DNA of 64,000 nucleotides from JBDHHQ01 sp039586035 (GTDB lineage: Bacteria; Gemmatimonadota; Gemmatimonadetes; Longimicrobiales; Gaopeijiaceae), in assembly GCA_039586035.1 (NCBI GenBank), contig JBDHLD010000029.1, positions 1 to 64,000 on the forward strand. The letters are read 5' to 3'. The notes beneath the pieces are model-generated. The model saw nothing but the letters and a program-made list of their open reading frames with translations, was not told the DNA's origin and ran no database searches. The position numbers were made by a program, and so were the translations under genes. The first letter of the stretch is position 1, and every line of letters begins with the position of its first letter. This document shows positions 28,959 through 38,469 of the stretch, piece after piece.

Positions 28959-29330
28959 GATCCACAGTATCCCGTGGGCCGGGGCGCCTGCGCAAGCAAA
29001 CCCGATAGCCCGGTCTGACTTCCAGAACGTCGGCGGCACCGACCCCGCAGCAACATCCTTACCTCAATTGCCGTCCTTCGCCCGACAGACAAGCCTGCCG
29101 AGGGCGACTATCGCCAGTAGGTGCCTTCAGGAGGAGGGTGTGCCAATGACACAGAAGAGGATCGTGCTCACGGGCCACGGCGCATGGGACCCGAAGTCGA
29201 CCCCGCAGCCGTTCGTGACCTTGCCAGCCTTCCACGCTCCAAGCGGGCTCCCGATCCTCTAGGCTCCGAGCCTTCCCGGCCATAGACTACGGTCTCCGTG
29301 TGCCTGAATGGCCAGACAGAACCCCTGCGA
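28959..29330. other. Intergenic region with one possible gene fragment
   Basis: This 372-base region separates the kinase start from the porin start on the opposite strand and should contain both promoters. The only coding signal is the short frame at 29146-29262, described separately. I see no repeats or strong dyads in the remainder. Confidence 0.5.
29146..29262 (+). pseudogene. Short N-terminal fragment resembling Stv-type putative adhesin
   Basis: A 38-codon frame begins at ATG 29146 with a strong GGAGG ribosome site at 29132-29136. Its start, MTQKRIVLTGHGAWDP, followed by PFVTLPA, resembles the beginning of putative adhesin (Stv domain) proteins, where a TGHG motif is followed by a VT-P strand. 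The similarity ends at about residue 30 and a stop follows, so this looks like a truncated remnant. It may instead be an unrelated small protein; the assignment is tentative. Confidence 0.35.
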
Positions 29331-30615
29331 ATGCACGCCCGGCCGATCCACTACGTGACCCTGCTCCGCATCGGCCTCCTGGCACCGCTGTTTCTTGCTG
29401 CCCACCTGATGGCTCAGGAGCCAGCGGACACGCTTCCCCAGGACACGGTGGCGGCCGCGCAGGTGGTGCGCGACACGATCCCTGCGGATACGCTGGTGGT
29501 GGAGGATGTCCATCCCCAGGACGCACCCGAGACCGGCTTCGTGCTCGTATCCTCGGACGGGGAGTACCGCTTACGATTCACGGGGATCATACGCCTGGTC
29601 GGCCTCTTCGATCTCGGCGGACTGCTCGGACGCGAGAACTTCGACACCTACGAGATTCCGGTGCCGAACCGATTCACGGCGGAGCGCAGGTTCGCCATGG
29701 ATGCCCGTCAGAGCCGGCTGGGCCTGGAAGGCTCTGGGCGCACCGAGGTGGGCGACGTGAGTTTCCGCCTCGAGGGGGATTTCGTCACCCCGAACACGGG
29801 CTTTCGCCTGCGCCACGCGTACGCCTCGCTGAACTGGGGCACGCTCGGGGGCTTCTTGATCGGACAGACCTGGACCACGTTCTCCGACGTCTCGGCATTA
29901 CCCCTCACGGTCGACTTCGAGGGGCCCAACAGCGCCATCTCGTTCCGGACGGCACAGGCCCGATTCCGTTGGTTTCCCAAGGACCAATTGCGGGCGACGG
30001 TCGCCATCGAGACCCCGAACCAGCAGACCTCCACCGACAGCACGCGGGTGGCGTTCCAGAGCACGCCCGACTTCATCGGACAGGTGCGTTGGCTCAATCC
30101 CTGGGGCCACCTTCAGCTTGCCGGCGTCTTTCGGGTCCTGGATGCGAAGGACACCCAAGGCAATCTGCGGAGGATTCCGAGTGGCGGTGGGACGGCAACG
30201 GGTCGTATCGGCCTGGGGCACCGCGACTTCATCCTGTACCAGGCAGTCGTGGGCCACGGGATCTCCCGCTACGTGAACGTGCTCAGTGGCAGAGGCCTCG
30301 ACCTGATCGAGAATCCCGAGACGGGGGACCTGGAGGGCCTCTTTTCTTGGGGCGGCTACGTATCGTATCAGCGGGATTGGGTCCCGGGAGCCTGGCTATC
30401 GGCGTTCGTGGCAGGAATCACGTCGGTGACCAACAAGGCGTTCCAAACCGACAACGCGTTCAAGCGGAGCTCGTACTTCACTGCGAACCCTCTTCTGGAT
30501 TCCCATCCAGGACACCCGGGTGGCCCTGGAGTGGAACTTCGGGCAGCGCGTCAACAAGGATGACCAGAGCGGCGTGGCGAGTCGGCTCTCGTTCCTGGCC
30601 CAATACGCATTCTGA
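29331..30615 (+). pseudogene. DcaP-like outer-membrane porin, frameshifted near C-terminus
   Basis: The protein starts at ATG 29331 with a signal peptide ending near AHLMAQ. A Thr/Asp/Pro-rich linker follows, then a beta-barrel resembling DcaP-type trimeric porins (YRLRFTGIIRLVGLFD near the start, RLGLEGSGRTEVG, GFLIGQTWTTF). At the CCC run 30488-30490 one extra base shifts the frame. Dropping it restores the last strands (TANLFWIPIQDTRVALEWNFG) and the ending LSFLAQYAF at 30615. A terminal Phe is the outer-membrane insertion signature, so this is the true end. A homopolymer miscall is a likely cause. Full length would be about 427 residues. Confidence 0.82.
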
Positions 30616-30702
30616 GGGAGCGTGGTCGGCCAACGGACCGTCGGGCCGTGCGGGGAAGCCGGTACCGGGGGGTAATCGCTGCGGCTGCCGCGTGTGAACG
30701 CT

Positions 30703-31180
30703 TCAGAGCGAGGGAGATCCGGCGGCCTCGCGAGCCCCCCGGATCCAACGCGTCACGAAGACGGCGAGGGCACCCAGGCCCAACACGCAGAGAATGGGCG
30801 CCAGCACGGCGAGCAGGGTGGTCACGAGGGACGCCACGAGCTCGACGAGGGAGACGATCGGGTTCGCGAATCCCGCAGTCGTGATGCTGGAGGCGCCGCG
30901 GGTAGGCCATGGCGATCGTGCCGGCCACCACCGCAGCCGGCGAGGCCAGCGCGTCGAGTGCGTTGTCGACCCACGGCACCAGATACGCGCCCACTTCGAG
31001 CAGCGTGGCGACTCCGAAGGCGGCGGCCGCGACGGGGCTCCCGATCCAGCCGAATCCCGAAGCCAGCTCCAGGTGGCCCGTCTGAGCGGCCAGGCTGATT
31101 CCCAGCAGCGGCACGAAGACCCGGAAGCCGCAGGCAGCGGCAAGGCCTACGCCGACCAGGACCGTCAATGCGAGCTCCAC
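30703..31180 (-). pseudogene. DUF4126-like membrane protein, internal deletion and frameshift
   Basis: The gene starts at GTG 31180 with GAGGGAG upstream (a VELALTVLVGVGLAAACGFR start typical of DUF4126). The first 92 residues reach TIAMAYPR near 30903. The family's C-terminal half (GASSITTAGFANPIVSLVELV, then two hydrophobic segments) continues in another frame to the stop at 30703. Compared with the usual length of about 190 residues, some 30-40 residues are missing at the junction. The lesion is therefore a deletion rather than a single-base slip. Confidence 0.75.
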
Positions 31181-31346
31181 GTCAACTCCCTCTTGCGCGA
31201 CATGCACCGAACCCGACTAATCCTACGGGTATCCCCCTTTGCGTGCTTCAAATGCCCGTATCCACCCCGAGCGTGACTGCCGTGCAGTCCAACAACACGA
31301 GACCGCGCGAATCGCTGAACAAGCGCCGCCGCCGCGGACGCCGCGC

Positions 31347-32000
31347 GTGAACCGGCCTGTCTTGTCAGCCAATGCCCTGGGCCGGCGGCTGGGCGCACGC
31401 TGGATCTGGAGGGGCCTGCACCTGGAGTTGAATCCGGGCGACCGAGGCATGCTCGTGGGCCCCTCCGGGACCGGCAAGTCCCTACTCCTGCGCTGCCTCT
31501 GCGGACTGGACCACCCGGACGAGGGGCAGGTGCTGTACGACGGCCGCACGGTGCTGCCGAAGGACGTGCCGTCGTTTCGGAGTCAGGTGCTCTACGTGCA
31601 GCAGACGCCGGCCCTGGTACAGGGCAGCGTCGCGGACAACGTGAACCTCCCTTCCGACTTCAAGGTGCACGCAGGCTCGGGTTCTCTGGGTGACCTTGCC
31701 AGCGCCCTGTTCGAGGCGCTGGACAGGCCGGCGGACTTCATGACGCGTCGCGCATCCCGGTTGTCGGGCGGTGAGGCGCAGCTCGTGGGCCTGGTCCGGG
31801 CGCTCGCTCTCGAGCCCCGGGTCCTATTGCTCGACGAGCCCACCGCGCACCTCGACGGGGGCACAACGCGTCGCGTGGAGGAGCTGGTCTCGAGCTGGAC
31901 GGGGGGCGGGGAGCGGGCGGTTCTGTGGACCAGCCATGACCCTGCTCAGGTCGAGCGCGTTCTCGAAGGCCCACTGATCGAGCTTCCCGAGGTCCGATGA
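31347..32000 (+). CDS. fetA: ABC transporter ATPase, FetA/YbbL-like
   Basis: This is a 217-residue ATP-binding subunit. The GTG at 31347 places the first strand at the usual distance from the Walker A motif GPSGTGKS. The signature is LSGGEAQ, Walker B is VLLLDEPTAHLD, and the H-loop is TSHD. The adjacent permease is a FetB homologue, and the 4-base ATGA overlap implies a fixed pair. In E. coli FetAB exports iron and protects against oxidative stress. Metal specificity here is inferred from the partner. Confidence 0.85.
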   Translation: MNRPVLSANALGRRLGARWIWRGLHLELNPGDRGMLVGPSGTGKSLLLRCLCGLDHPDEGQVLYDGRTVLPKDVPSFRSQVLYVQQTPALVQGSVADNVNLPSDFKVHAGSGSLGDLASALFEALDRPADFMTRRASRLSGGEAQLVGLVRALALEPRVLLLDEPTAHLDGGTTRRVEELVSSWTGGGERAVLWTSHDPAQVERVLEGPLIELPEVR

Positions 32001-32800
32001 GCACCTACATCGAGGTGAGTTGGCCGGACCTGATCGTGGCCGCCGCGCTACTCGTGGTGAACCTGGCCCTGTCCTGGGTGCTCCGACTCGGGATGGGGAG
32101 GCGTCTCCTGGTGGCGGCATTGCGCATGGTCGTCCAGCTGACGCTGCTGGGTCTGGTCCTGGAGTGGGTATTCGATTCCGCGAATGGACCTCTCGTCCTT
32201 GCCATGGGCCTGGCCATGGGCGTCGTGGCGGGCGTGACGGCCGCGAGGCGGACCTCCATCCGTTTCCCGGCGGCCTATCTCGATGCGGTGGTGGTGATCG
32301 TCACGACGGCGTTTCTGGTGACCGGAGTGTCGGTCCTGGGCATCCTCCGTCCCGCCCCGTGGTGGGACCCCCAGTACCTGATCCCCTTGTTGGGCATGCT
32401 GTTGGGCAACGCCCTGACGGGCATCTCGCTGGGATTGGATCGCTTCCTGACCGGCGTGATCCAGGACCGGACGCGGGTGGAAGGACTCCTGGCCCTGGGC
32501 GCCACCAGGTGGGAGGCGGCGCGCGAAGAGATCCGCGAGTCGCTGCGCGTCGGCCTGATCCCTACGGTGAACTCCATGCTCGTCATGGGGATCGTGAGCC
32601 TGCCGGGGATGATGACGGGCCAGATCCTCGCCGGTGCCGATCCCGCGGACGCGGTTCGCTACCAGATCATGATCATGTTCATGATCGCCGCCACGGTCGC
32701 CACCGCGACCTTCGGCGTCACGATGCTGGCCTACGCCCGCCTGTTCACGTCGGATCACCGGCTCCGGCATGAGGCCGAGGTGGGGATCGACGTCCAGTAG
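31997..32800 (+). CDS. fetB: FetB-like metal exporter permease (UPF0014)
   Basis: This is a 267-residue integral membrane protein with about seven helices. Family hallmarks are visible: LRMVVQLTLLGLVLEWVF in the second helix region, LIPLLGMLLGNALTGISL in the middle, EGLLALGATRWEA before a helix, and NSMLVMGIVSLPGMMTGQIL, followed by YQIMIMFMI. Length is normal for FetB. It overlaps the ATPase gene by 4 bases. An inverted repeat 14 bases after the stop may end the transcript. Confidence 0.92.
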   Translation: MSTYIEVSWPDLIVAAALLVVNLALSWVLRLGMGRRLLVAALRMVVQLTLLGLVLEWVFDSANGPLVLAMGLAMGVVAGVTAARRTSIRFPAAYLDAVVVIVTTAFLVTGVSVLGILRPAPWWDPQYLIPLLGMLLGNALTGISLGLDRFLTGVIQDRTRVEGLLALGATRWEAAREEIRESLRVGLIPTVNSMLVMGIVSLPGMMTGQILAGADPADAVRYQIMIMFMIAATVATATFGVTMLAYARLFTSDHRLRHEAEVGIDVQ

Positions 32801-32813
32801 GATCGGGGAGCAG

Positions 32814-32843
32814 CGGTCCGGACCCCTTCCGAGGCCCGGACCG
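32814..32843. terminator. Inverted repeat after fetB
   Basis: CGGTCCGG (32814-32821) and CCGGACCG (32836-32843) form a perfect 8-base stem with a 14-base loop, starting 14 bases after the fetB stop. No T run follows, so it is only a candidate terminator. Confidence 0.4.
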
Positions 32844-32997
32844 AAGACTCAGTCGTCGTCGCGGTGGCTGTACCGATCATCGTGTTCGAATGCCTGGATG
32901 GAGCGCGACTCCTCCAGGAGCGTCGGGGCCGACGGGGTCACCGCAACCCCCTATCAATGCACGAGTTGCGAGTAGGGTCAATTAGGTTGTCAACATG

Positions 32998-34008
32998 CTA
33001 GAGGACGAAACCCAGCTCGATGATGTCCTCGGCCGGCTCGAGAAGGTCCTCGAACAGCTCGAACATCTCACCGGCGAAGCCGATGATCCGCAGGAGCGCG
33101 CGGACCTCACCGACGGTGAGCTCAGCGCCGTTCTCGCTCGTGACCTCGGGGTCGTCCGGGTCACCCGTGACGCGCGCCAGCACGCGCCCGTTGACCCAGA
33201 ATGTGGCGTCCACGTGCTCGTCGTCGCCGCTCATCTCCACCCCCACCGTCTCGGAGCCGTTCCGGATGTCCAGGATCACCTCGCCCCTTTCACCAGCGGC
33301 GTCGTCAAGCCCCACTACCGAAGCGGCCACGTGGAAGTCGTCGGCATCCACATCGAAGGTGAATCCGACGTCGAGCCGGTCACCCTCCGGTCCTGATCGA
33401 CCATCTACGTCGATGTCGAAGTCCAGCCGGCGGGAGCCGTTCGCGATGTAGCCCGCCACGGCGACCTCGCCGTGTTCATCGTCGCTGCGCACCGACACGG
33501 CATAGTCGAGAACCACCACCCCTTCCGAGCTGACCCGGAAGCGCAGGGCGATCCCGTCCGGGTCCGAATCGCCCTCGTCGATCAGGTCCGCGTGCCCCAC
33601 TTCGCGGTCGGGGTTCGGTGTACCCGTGATGGGGTTGACCTCATACAGGACGATCCGTACGCCGTTGGACGGAGCGCCGCTCCGCTCGGAGGCCACGTAG
33701 TCGCCCACGTCGGCATCGTAGACGAACGTGATGCCGCGATTGAACTGAGAGATGATGGGGACCCTTGCGGCGCCGGCTTGGATCGAGCCCGTGACGGCTC
33801 GTCCGTGTACGCGACTGAACCTGGGCGCCAGAACCACGAAGCTGCCGAGGACGGGGTCGTCGAGCATGTCCGAGACGCGAGCCAGACCGGCCTCGGTGGC
33901 TGCTGCGTCGAAAGTCAACGGCTCCGGATCCGTCGAGGATGCCGAGCAGGCGACCAGCATTGCGGCTGCAAAGGCGATAACGCCCGAGCGGTAGGTTCGA
34001 ATCTTCAC
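32998..34008 (-). CDS. Hypothetical lipoprotein, 336 residues
   Basis: The GTG start at 34008 is preceded by a G-rich ribosome site. The signal peptide ends in the lipobox LVAC (Cys at about residue 21), so the protein should be lipid-anchored. The mature part is acidic and beta-rich with many Asp/Gly pairs (FDIDVDGRSGPEGDRLDVGF), and a short C-terminal helix rich in Glu and Leu. No known domain is recognised. It may fold as an extracytoplasmic beta-sandwich, but that is a guess from composition. Confidence 0.8.
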   Translation of the reverse strand: MKIRTYRSGVIAFAAAMLVACSASSTDPEPLTFDAAATEAGLARVSDMLDDPVLGSFVVLAPRFSRVHGRAVTGSIQAGAARVPIISQFNRGITFVYDADVGDYVASERSGAPSNGVRIVLYEVNPITGTPNPDREVGHADLIDEGDSDPDGIALRFRVSSEGVVVLDYAVSVRSDDEHGEVAVAGYIANGSRRLDFDIDVDGRSGPEGDRLDVGFTFDVDADDFHVAASVVGLDDAAGERGEVILDIRNGSETVGVEMSGDDEHVDATFWVNGRVLARVTGDPDDPEVTSENGAELTVGEVRALLRIIGFAGEMFELFEDLLEPAEDIIELGFVL

Positions 34009-34076
34009 GGTGTGCCCCCTTGACCTGCCGCTGCGTCGCCCGAGTGGTCGCAGTGGCCATGTGAGCCTTCCAGTCC

Positions 34077-34102
34077 GTGGAGGCGGGGCGCCCCGCCTCC
34101 AC
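34077..34102. terminator. 26-base perfect palindrome downstream of ppc
   Basis: The sequence is perfectly self-complementary over 26 bases (half-arm GTGGAGGCGGGGC), giving a hairpin stem of about 11 base pairs. It begins 46 bases after the ppc stop and 69 bases before the lipoprotein start on the same strand. A terminator for ppc is the simplest reading, though there is no T run. Confidence 0.55.
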
Positions 34103-34147
34103 CGCTGAAACGCTTCGTGGTGGGACTCTTTGACGCGCGGGGCTCCG

Positions 34148-36925
34148 TCAGCCGGTGTTCTTCAACCCACGGGCGATCCCCTGTACGGAAGCGACCAACG
34201 CCCGGAAGAGGTCGTCGTCCCGACGATCCGTCTCGCGCCAGCGGCGGAGCAGATCGACCTGCAGGACGCTCATGGGATCGACGTAGGGATTGCGGAGTCG
34301 GATGGACCGTTTGAGCGTCTGGTCACCTGCCAATACGCCGTCGTGGCCCAGAAGATCGGTGACCAGATCGGCCGTGCGCGTGAACTCCTCGGCGATCAGA
34401 TCGAACAGCCCGTGCGTCTCCGCCGGCGCGAGAGCCACGTACAGCCTCGCGATCTCCAGGTCCGACTTGGCGAGCACCATCTCGATGTCGTCCAGGAGGG
34501 CCGCGAGGAAGGGCCACCCGGTGGCCGCCTCGGCGACGACGTCGCGACCGTGGCGGTCGATGGCGGCCGCGAGCCCCCTGCCCAAACCGTACCATCCCGG
34601 TAGAGTCGCCCGGTTCTGGGTCCAGGCGAACACCCACGGAATCGCACGTAGATCCTCGATCCCTCGCTGCGCTCGTCGCGACGCCGGACGCGAGCCGATG
34701 GCCATACGCTCGATCACGTCCACGGGGGTGGCATTGCGGAAGAAGGGATAGAAGCGGCCATCCTCGTAGACCAGCGCGCGATATGCGGCGCGTGCCGCGT
34801 TGGCCATGGTCTCCGCCGCCTCGGCCCAGCGCGGGTCGGGGGGGGCGGCTGGAGCGAGCTCCTCCGCGGTTTTGAGCGCTACGGCTCCCAACATGCGCTC
34901 GAGGTTCCGGAGGGCGATGGCGGGCAGACCGTACTTGTGGTCGATGACCTCGCCTTGCTCGGTCAGCCTGAGGCGGCCGCTCAGGGCGGCGGCCGGCGCG
35001 GCCGCGACGGCTCGGTGAACCTTGCCTCCGCCGCGGGACACGGTGCCCCCTCGGCCGTGGAACACCGTGAGCAGCACGCCGTTGGCGCGGGCCGCCTCGG
35101 CCATCCGGGTCTGTGCTTTCTGCAGCGCCCAGCGGGCAGCGGCGATCCCCCCGTCCTTGTTGGAGTCGGAGTAGCCCACCATGACCGTCTGGCGCTGATC
35201 GCGGCCAGCCAGGTGCGGAGCGTAGACGGGATCGGAGAACAGTCGGTCCAGGATGTCCCGAGCGCGCTCCAGGTCCGGCACGGTCTCGAGCAGGGGCGCC
35301 ACGTCGAGCTCGAAGCCTCGCGCTCGGTCCCCGAACCCGGCCCTGCGAGCGAGCTCGAGCACGGTCAGGACGTCGTCGGTGTCCTGAGCCATGCTGATGA
35401 TGAACGGCCCGATCGCATCCGGACCGTAGCGAGCGCGCCCGTCTGCGATGGCGTCGAACACCCCGAACGCACGAAGCGCCCGTTCTCGGCCGTCAGACGG
35501 CAGCGCCGCCAACACCTCGGCCCGTGGCTGGAGGTCCGGGCGGCCCCCCGATTCCTGCAGCAGGTCGTGGAGCCTCTCGACTCGCTCCGCGATCGGGCGC
35601 TCGGGCCATGTCGGATCGCCGAGTAGCATCGCCATGAGCTCACGGTGCTCCCGGGCGTCCTGGCGCACGTCCAACGTAGCCAGATGGAAGCCCAGCGCCT
35701 GGGCGCGCCGCCGGAGGCGACGAACGGAGAAGAGTCCCGCATGCTCGCCCCGGTTCTCCGACAGGCTCTCCTCGATCGACCTGAGGTCATCCACGAACTC
35801 GCCCGGGCCCGCGTAGCCTCCCGGTTGGCCGGCGTCGGTGGCGCGAAGCCGTGCGGCGACGAGCCGCAGGAGCATCCGGTAGCGCATGCCGCGGTCTCTC
35901 GCAGGCATTTCTTCCAGGACCTGGGGGAAGCGAGCGGCCAGCGCGGCGGTGCGCTGATCGATCTCGTCCGACCAACGGACGCGCCCGGCGCTTTGGCTGA
36001 GCTCACGGGCCAGAACCTCGACGTCGGGCAAGTAGCGTGCGAGCACCAGTGAGCGGTGGCGAGCCAGCGTGGCCTCGATGGTGTCCGGGCCGACGTTCGG
36101 GTTGCCGTCCATGTCTCCACCGACCCACGAACCCACCCGAACCAGCGGCGGGTGATCCGGAAGCCCGGCGGCCAGCCCGAGCTCCGTTTCCAGCGACTCC
36201 TCGAGCACCTCGAGGAGCACCGGCACCGTGCGGTAGAACACCCCGCTGACGTAGTGGAGCACGTGCTCCCGCTCGTCTTCGACGGTGGGCCGCTCATGGG
36301 GGTGCTCTTCGGTCTGCCAGGCCGAGGTGAGATCGGCCTCGATACGAGCCCACGCCACGCGCTCCTCCCTGGGCGTACGCTCCGGGTTCAGCCGATCGAG
36401 CAGGCGCTCGGCGACGCTCTCCTGCTTGTGCAGGATCGTGCGTCGCGTGGCTTCGGTGGGGTGGGCCGTGAATACCGGCTCGATCCGAAGGTCGCGGAAC
36501 AACCCCACGACCTGGTCCTCGTCCAGTCCGGCCGCCCGCAACGCCCGAACCGCCGCTCGGAGAGAGCCGCGCTGAGGCTCGTCATCACTCCGCAGATAGG
36601 CTCGTCCTCTCCGGATGCGGTGGACCTGCTCGGCCAGGTTTACCGCCTGGAAGTAGGTGGAGAACGCGCGCACGAATTCGGCCGCCCGGCTCGCCTCCAT
36701 GGCGTGCGTCTCTGCCCGGATCCGGTCCAACGCGCCAGCCGCATGCTCCCGCCGGCGGATGGCCTCCTGCCGCACCCGCTCGACGCACTCGTAGAGATCC
36801 GCTCCGCCCTGTTCGCGGATCACCCGGCCCACCAGGGCCCCGAGGCGCCGGACGTCCTCCCGCAGCGGCTCGTCCTCGGGGCGGAAGGCAGCGGTCCTGA
36901 CATCGGTGGAGGTCATGGGTACCAT
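34148..36925 (-). CDS. ppc: Phosphoenolpyruvate carboxylase
   Basis: This is a 925-residue enzyme that carboxylates PEP to oxaloacetate to refill the TCA cycle. All main motifs are present: catalytic His155 in FTAHPTEATRR, GSWVGGDMDGNPNV, VMVGYSDSNKDGG, the mobile loop FHGRGGTVSRGGG, LRNPYVDPMSVLQ near the end and the normal C-terminal GIARGLKNTG. Length is typical of bacterial forms. A second in-frame ATG at 36916 could be the start; neither has a strong ribosome site. It is divergent from the hydantoinase-like gene at 37087. Confidence 0.96.
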   Translation of the reverse strand: MVPMTSTDVRTAAFRPEDEPLREDVRRLGALVGRVIREQGGADLYECVERVRQEAIRRREHAAGALDRIRAETHAMEASRAAEFVRAFSTYFQAVNLAEQVHRIRRGRAYLRSDDEPQRGSLRAAVRALRAAGLDEDQVVGLFRDLRIEPVFTAHPTEATRRTILHKQESVAERLLDRLNPERTPREERVAWARIEADLTSAWQTEEHPHERPTVEDEREHVLHYVSGVFYRTVPVLLEVLEESLETELGLAAGLPDHPPLVRVGSWVGGDMDGNPNVGPDTIEATLARHRSLVLARYLPDVEVLARELSQSAGRVRWSDEIDQRTAALAARFPQVLEEMPARDRGMRYRMLLRLVAARLRATDAGQPGGYAGPGEFVDDLRSIEESLSENRGEHAGLFSVRRLRRRAQALGFHLATLDVRQDAREHRELMAMLLGDPTWPERPIAERVERLHDLLQESGGRPDLQPRAEVLAALPSDGRERALRAFGVFDAIADGRARYGPDAIGPFIISMAQDTDDVLTVLELARRAGFGDRARGFELDVAPLLETVPDLERARDILDRLFSDPVYAPHLAGRDQRQTVMVGYSDSNKDGGIAAARWALQKAQTRMAEAARANGVLLTVFHGRGGTVSRGGGKVHRAVAAAPAAALSGRLRLTEQGEVIDHKYGLPAIALRNLERMLGAVALKTAEELAPAAPPDPRWAEAAETMANAARAAYRALVYEDGRFYPFFRNATPVDVIERMAIGSRPASRRAQRGIEDLRAIPWVFAWTQNRATLPGWYGLGRGLAAAIDRHGRDVVAEAATGWPFLAALLDDIEMVLAKSDLEIARLYVALAPAETHGLFDLIAEEFTRTADLVTDLLGHDGVLAGDQTLKRSIRLRNPYVDPMSVLQVDLLRRWRETDRRDDDLFRALVASVQGIARGLKNTG

Positions 36926-37086
36926 GAGAACCCATCGTGTGTCCGACCGCCAATCCGGTCATTAGTTTGGCGGTCCGCGCGCGCGTCCAAACCGCTTCGC
37001 ACAGCGGTTGGCGCGCCACTGGCGGACCGCGATCACGGCGCCATGGATCGTGACCAGACGGCACCCGAAACGGCGAAACGGGATCG

Positions 37087-38445
37087 ATGAGCGACGCGCG
37101 AGATCATGACCTCGTCGTGCACGGCGACATCGCCCTTCCGGACGGAAGCGTCCTGAAGGCCGGGTGGCTGGGCGTGGACGACGGCCTCGTCACGACGACG
37201 GCAGAAGCCCCCCTCGCGGCGACCGAGGTCATCGACGCGTCGGGTTGCCTGGTACTCCCCGGATTCATCGACGCGCACGTCCACACGCGGTCGTGTGTCG
37301 ATGAGGGTATCACCGCCACGACCCGCGCCGCGGCGGCGGGAGGCACCACCACGATCATCGACATGCCGTTCGACAAGCCGGCACGTCCCGTCAACACGCC
37401 GGAGAGGCTCGAGGCGAAGGTCGCCGACATCGCGAACGAGGCCGTCGTCGACGTGGGCCTCTACGCCACATTCCCTCCTGAAGGCGACCTGGCGGTCCTG
37501 GGCGAGATGGCCGGGGCGGGTGCGGCGGGCTTCAAGGTGTCGACCATCGAGGTCGATCCGCTCCGCTTTCCACGCATCCCGGATGGGCGTCTCTACGAGG
37601 CTTTCCGTGAGATCGCCCGCACCGGCCGTCCGGTGGCCGCTCATCAGGAGAACCAGGAGATCGTGACCTCCCAGGTGGCGGCGTACCGCGCCCGCGGCGA
37701 AGGACGGCCCATCGATCACGCCCTCAGTCGGCCGCCGGTGGCCGAGGCCGAGGCCGCGGGCCGCCTGCTCGAGCTGGCCTACTGGACGGGGGCGCGTCTA
37801 CACATGGTCCACGGTACTCTGCCGCGGACGTTCGACCTGATCGCTTGGAATCGCACGAAAGGGGTCGACGCCACGGGGGAGACGTGCGTCCAGTACCTGA
37901 CCCTCACCATGGACGCCCTGCGCGAACAGGGGGGCCGGGCCAAATGCAATCCTCCTCTTCGCTCCCAGGAAGCGGTGGACGGTCTGTGGAAGCGGTTGGG
38001 TGACGGCCTGATCGACATCGTCACGTCGGACCACTCGCCGTATCCCCTCCACCGCAAGGAGACCGGAGACATATTCACCGCCTACGCCGGACTGCCCGGC
38101 GCCGAGACCCTGGGGACGCTGCTATACAGCGAAGGAGTGGCCAGGGGCCGAATCTCGCTGGGACGATTCGTGGAGCTGGTGTCGTCCGGACCCGCGGCGG
38201 TGTTCGGCTTCGGGCAGAAGGGTCGCCTCGAGGTGGGCGCCGACGCAGACTTCGTCGTCTTCGATCCCGCCGCGGAGTGGACGCTGGACGAGCGCGAGAT
38301 GCACTACGCGGTGGGGTGGAGTCCGTACCAGTCGCATCGAGTGCGGGGTCGGGTGGTCTCGACGTGGTTGCGTGGCCGCCGCGTCTATGAGAATGGTGAG
38401 CTCCGCGCGGGGCCCGGCAACGGCCGCTTCATCCGCCCCTCCTAG
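37087..38445 (+). CDS. Hydantoinase/allantoinase-like amidohydrolase
   Basis: This is a 452-residue cyclic amidohydrolase. Metal ligands of the binuclear site are visible: H64 and H66 in GFIDAHVHT, carbamylated-lysine candidate K150 in AGFKVST, H186 in AAHQE, H242 in LHMVHG and D315 in TSDHSP. The pattern fits allantoinase or D-hydantoinase rather than dihydroorotase. The C-terminal beta region (GRLEVGADADFVVFD) is complete. It is followed after 24 bases by a DapA-superfamily gene, so the pair may open and then cleave a cyclic amide or a derived keto acid. That is inference. Confidence 0.88.
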   Translation: MSDARDHDLVVHGDIALPDGSVLKAGWLGVDDGLVTTTAEAPLAATEVIDASGCLVLPGFIDAHVHTRSCVDEGITATTRAAAAGGTTTIIDMPFDKPARPVNTPERLEAKVADIANEAVVDVGLYATFPPEGDLAVLGEMAGAGAAGFKVSTIEVDPLRFPRIPDGRLYEAFREIARTGRPVAAHQENQEIVTSQVAAYRARGEGRPIDHALSRPPVAEAEAAGRLLELAYWTGARLHMVHGTLPRTFDLIAWNRTKGVDATGETCVQYLTLTMDALREQGGRAKCNPPLRSQEAVDGLWKRLGDGLIDIVTSDHSPYPLHRKETGDIFTAYAGLPGAETLGTLLYSEGVARGRISLGRFVELVSSGPAAVFGFGQKGRLEVGADADFVVFDPAAEWTLDEREMHYAVGWSPYQSHRVRGRVVSTWLRGRRVYENGELRAGPGNGRFIRPS

Positions 38446-38469
38446 TCCCACCTCCACACGGCTGAGCTC

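Noticed and set aside
32849..32942. A short acidic minus-strand frame after fetB
   Set aside because: About 30 codons, no convincing start or ribosome site, and a stop lies just upstream; too little support to call a gene.
33985..34008. A GGTTCGAATC stretch resembling a tRNA T-loop
   Set aside because: It lies in the start region of the lipoprotein gene and no acceptor stem or cloverleaf can be drawn around it.
36056..37090. A 344-codon plus-strand frame opposite ppc
   Set aside because: It lies antisense to a full PEP carboxylase and has no domain features; long antisense frames are expected at this GC content.
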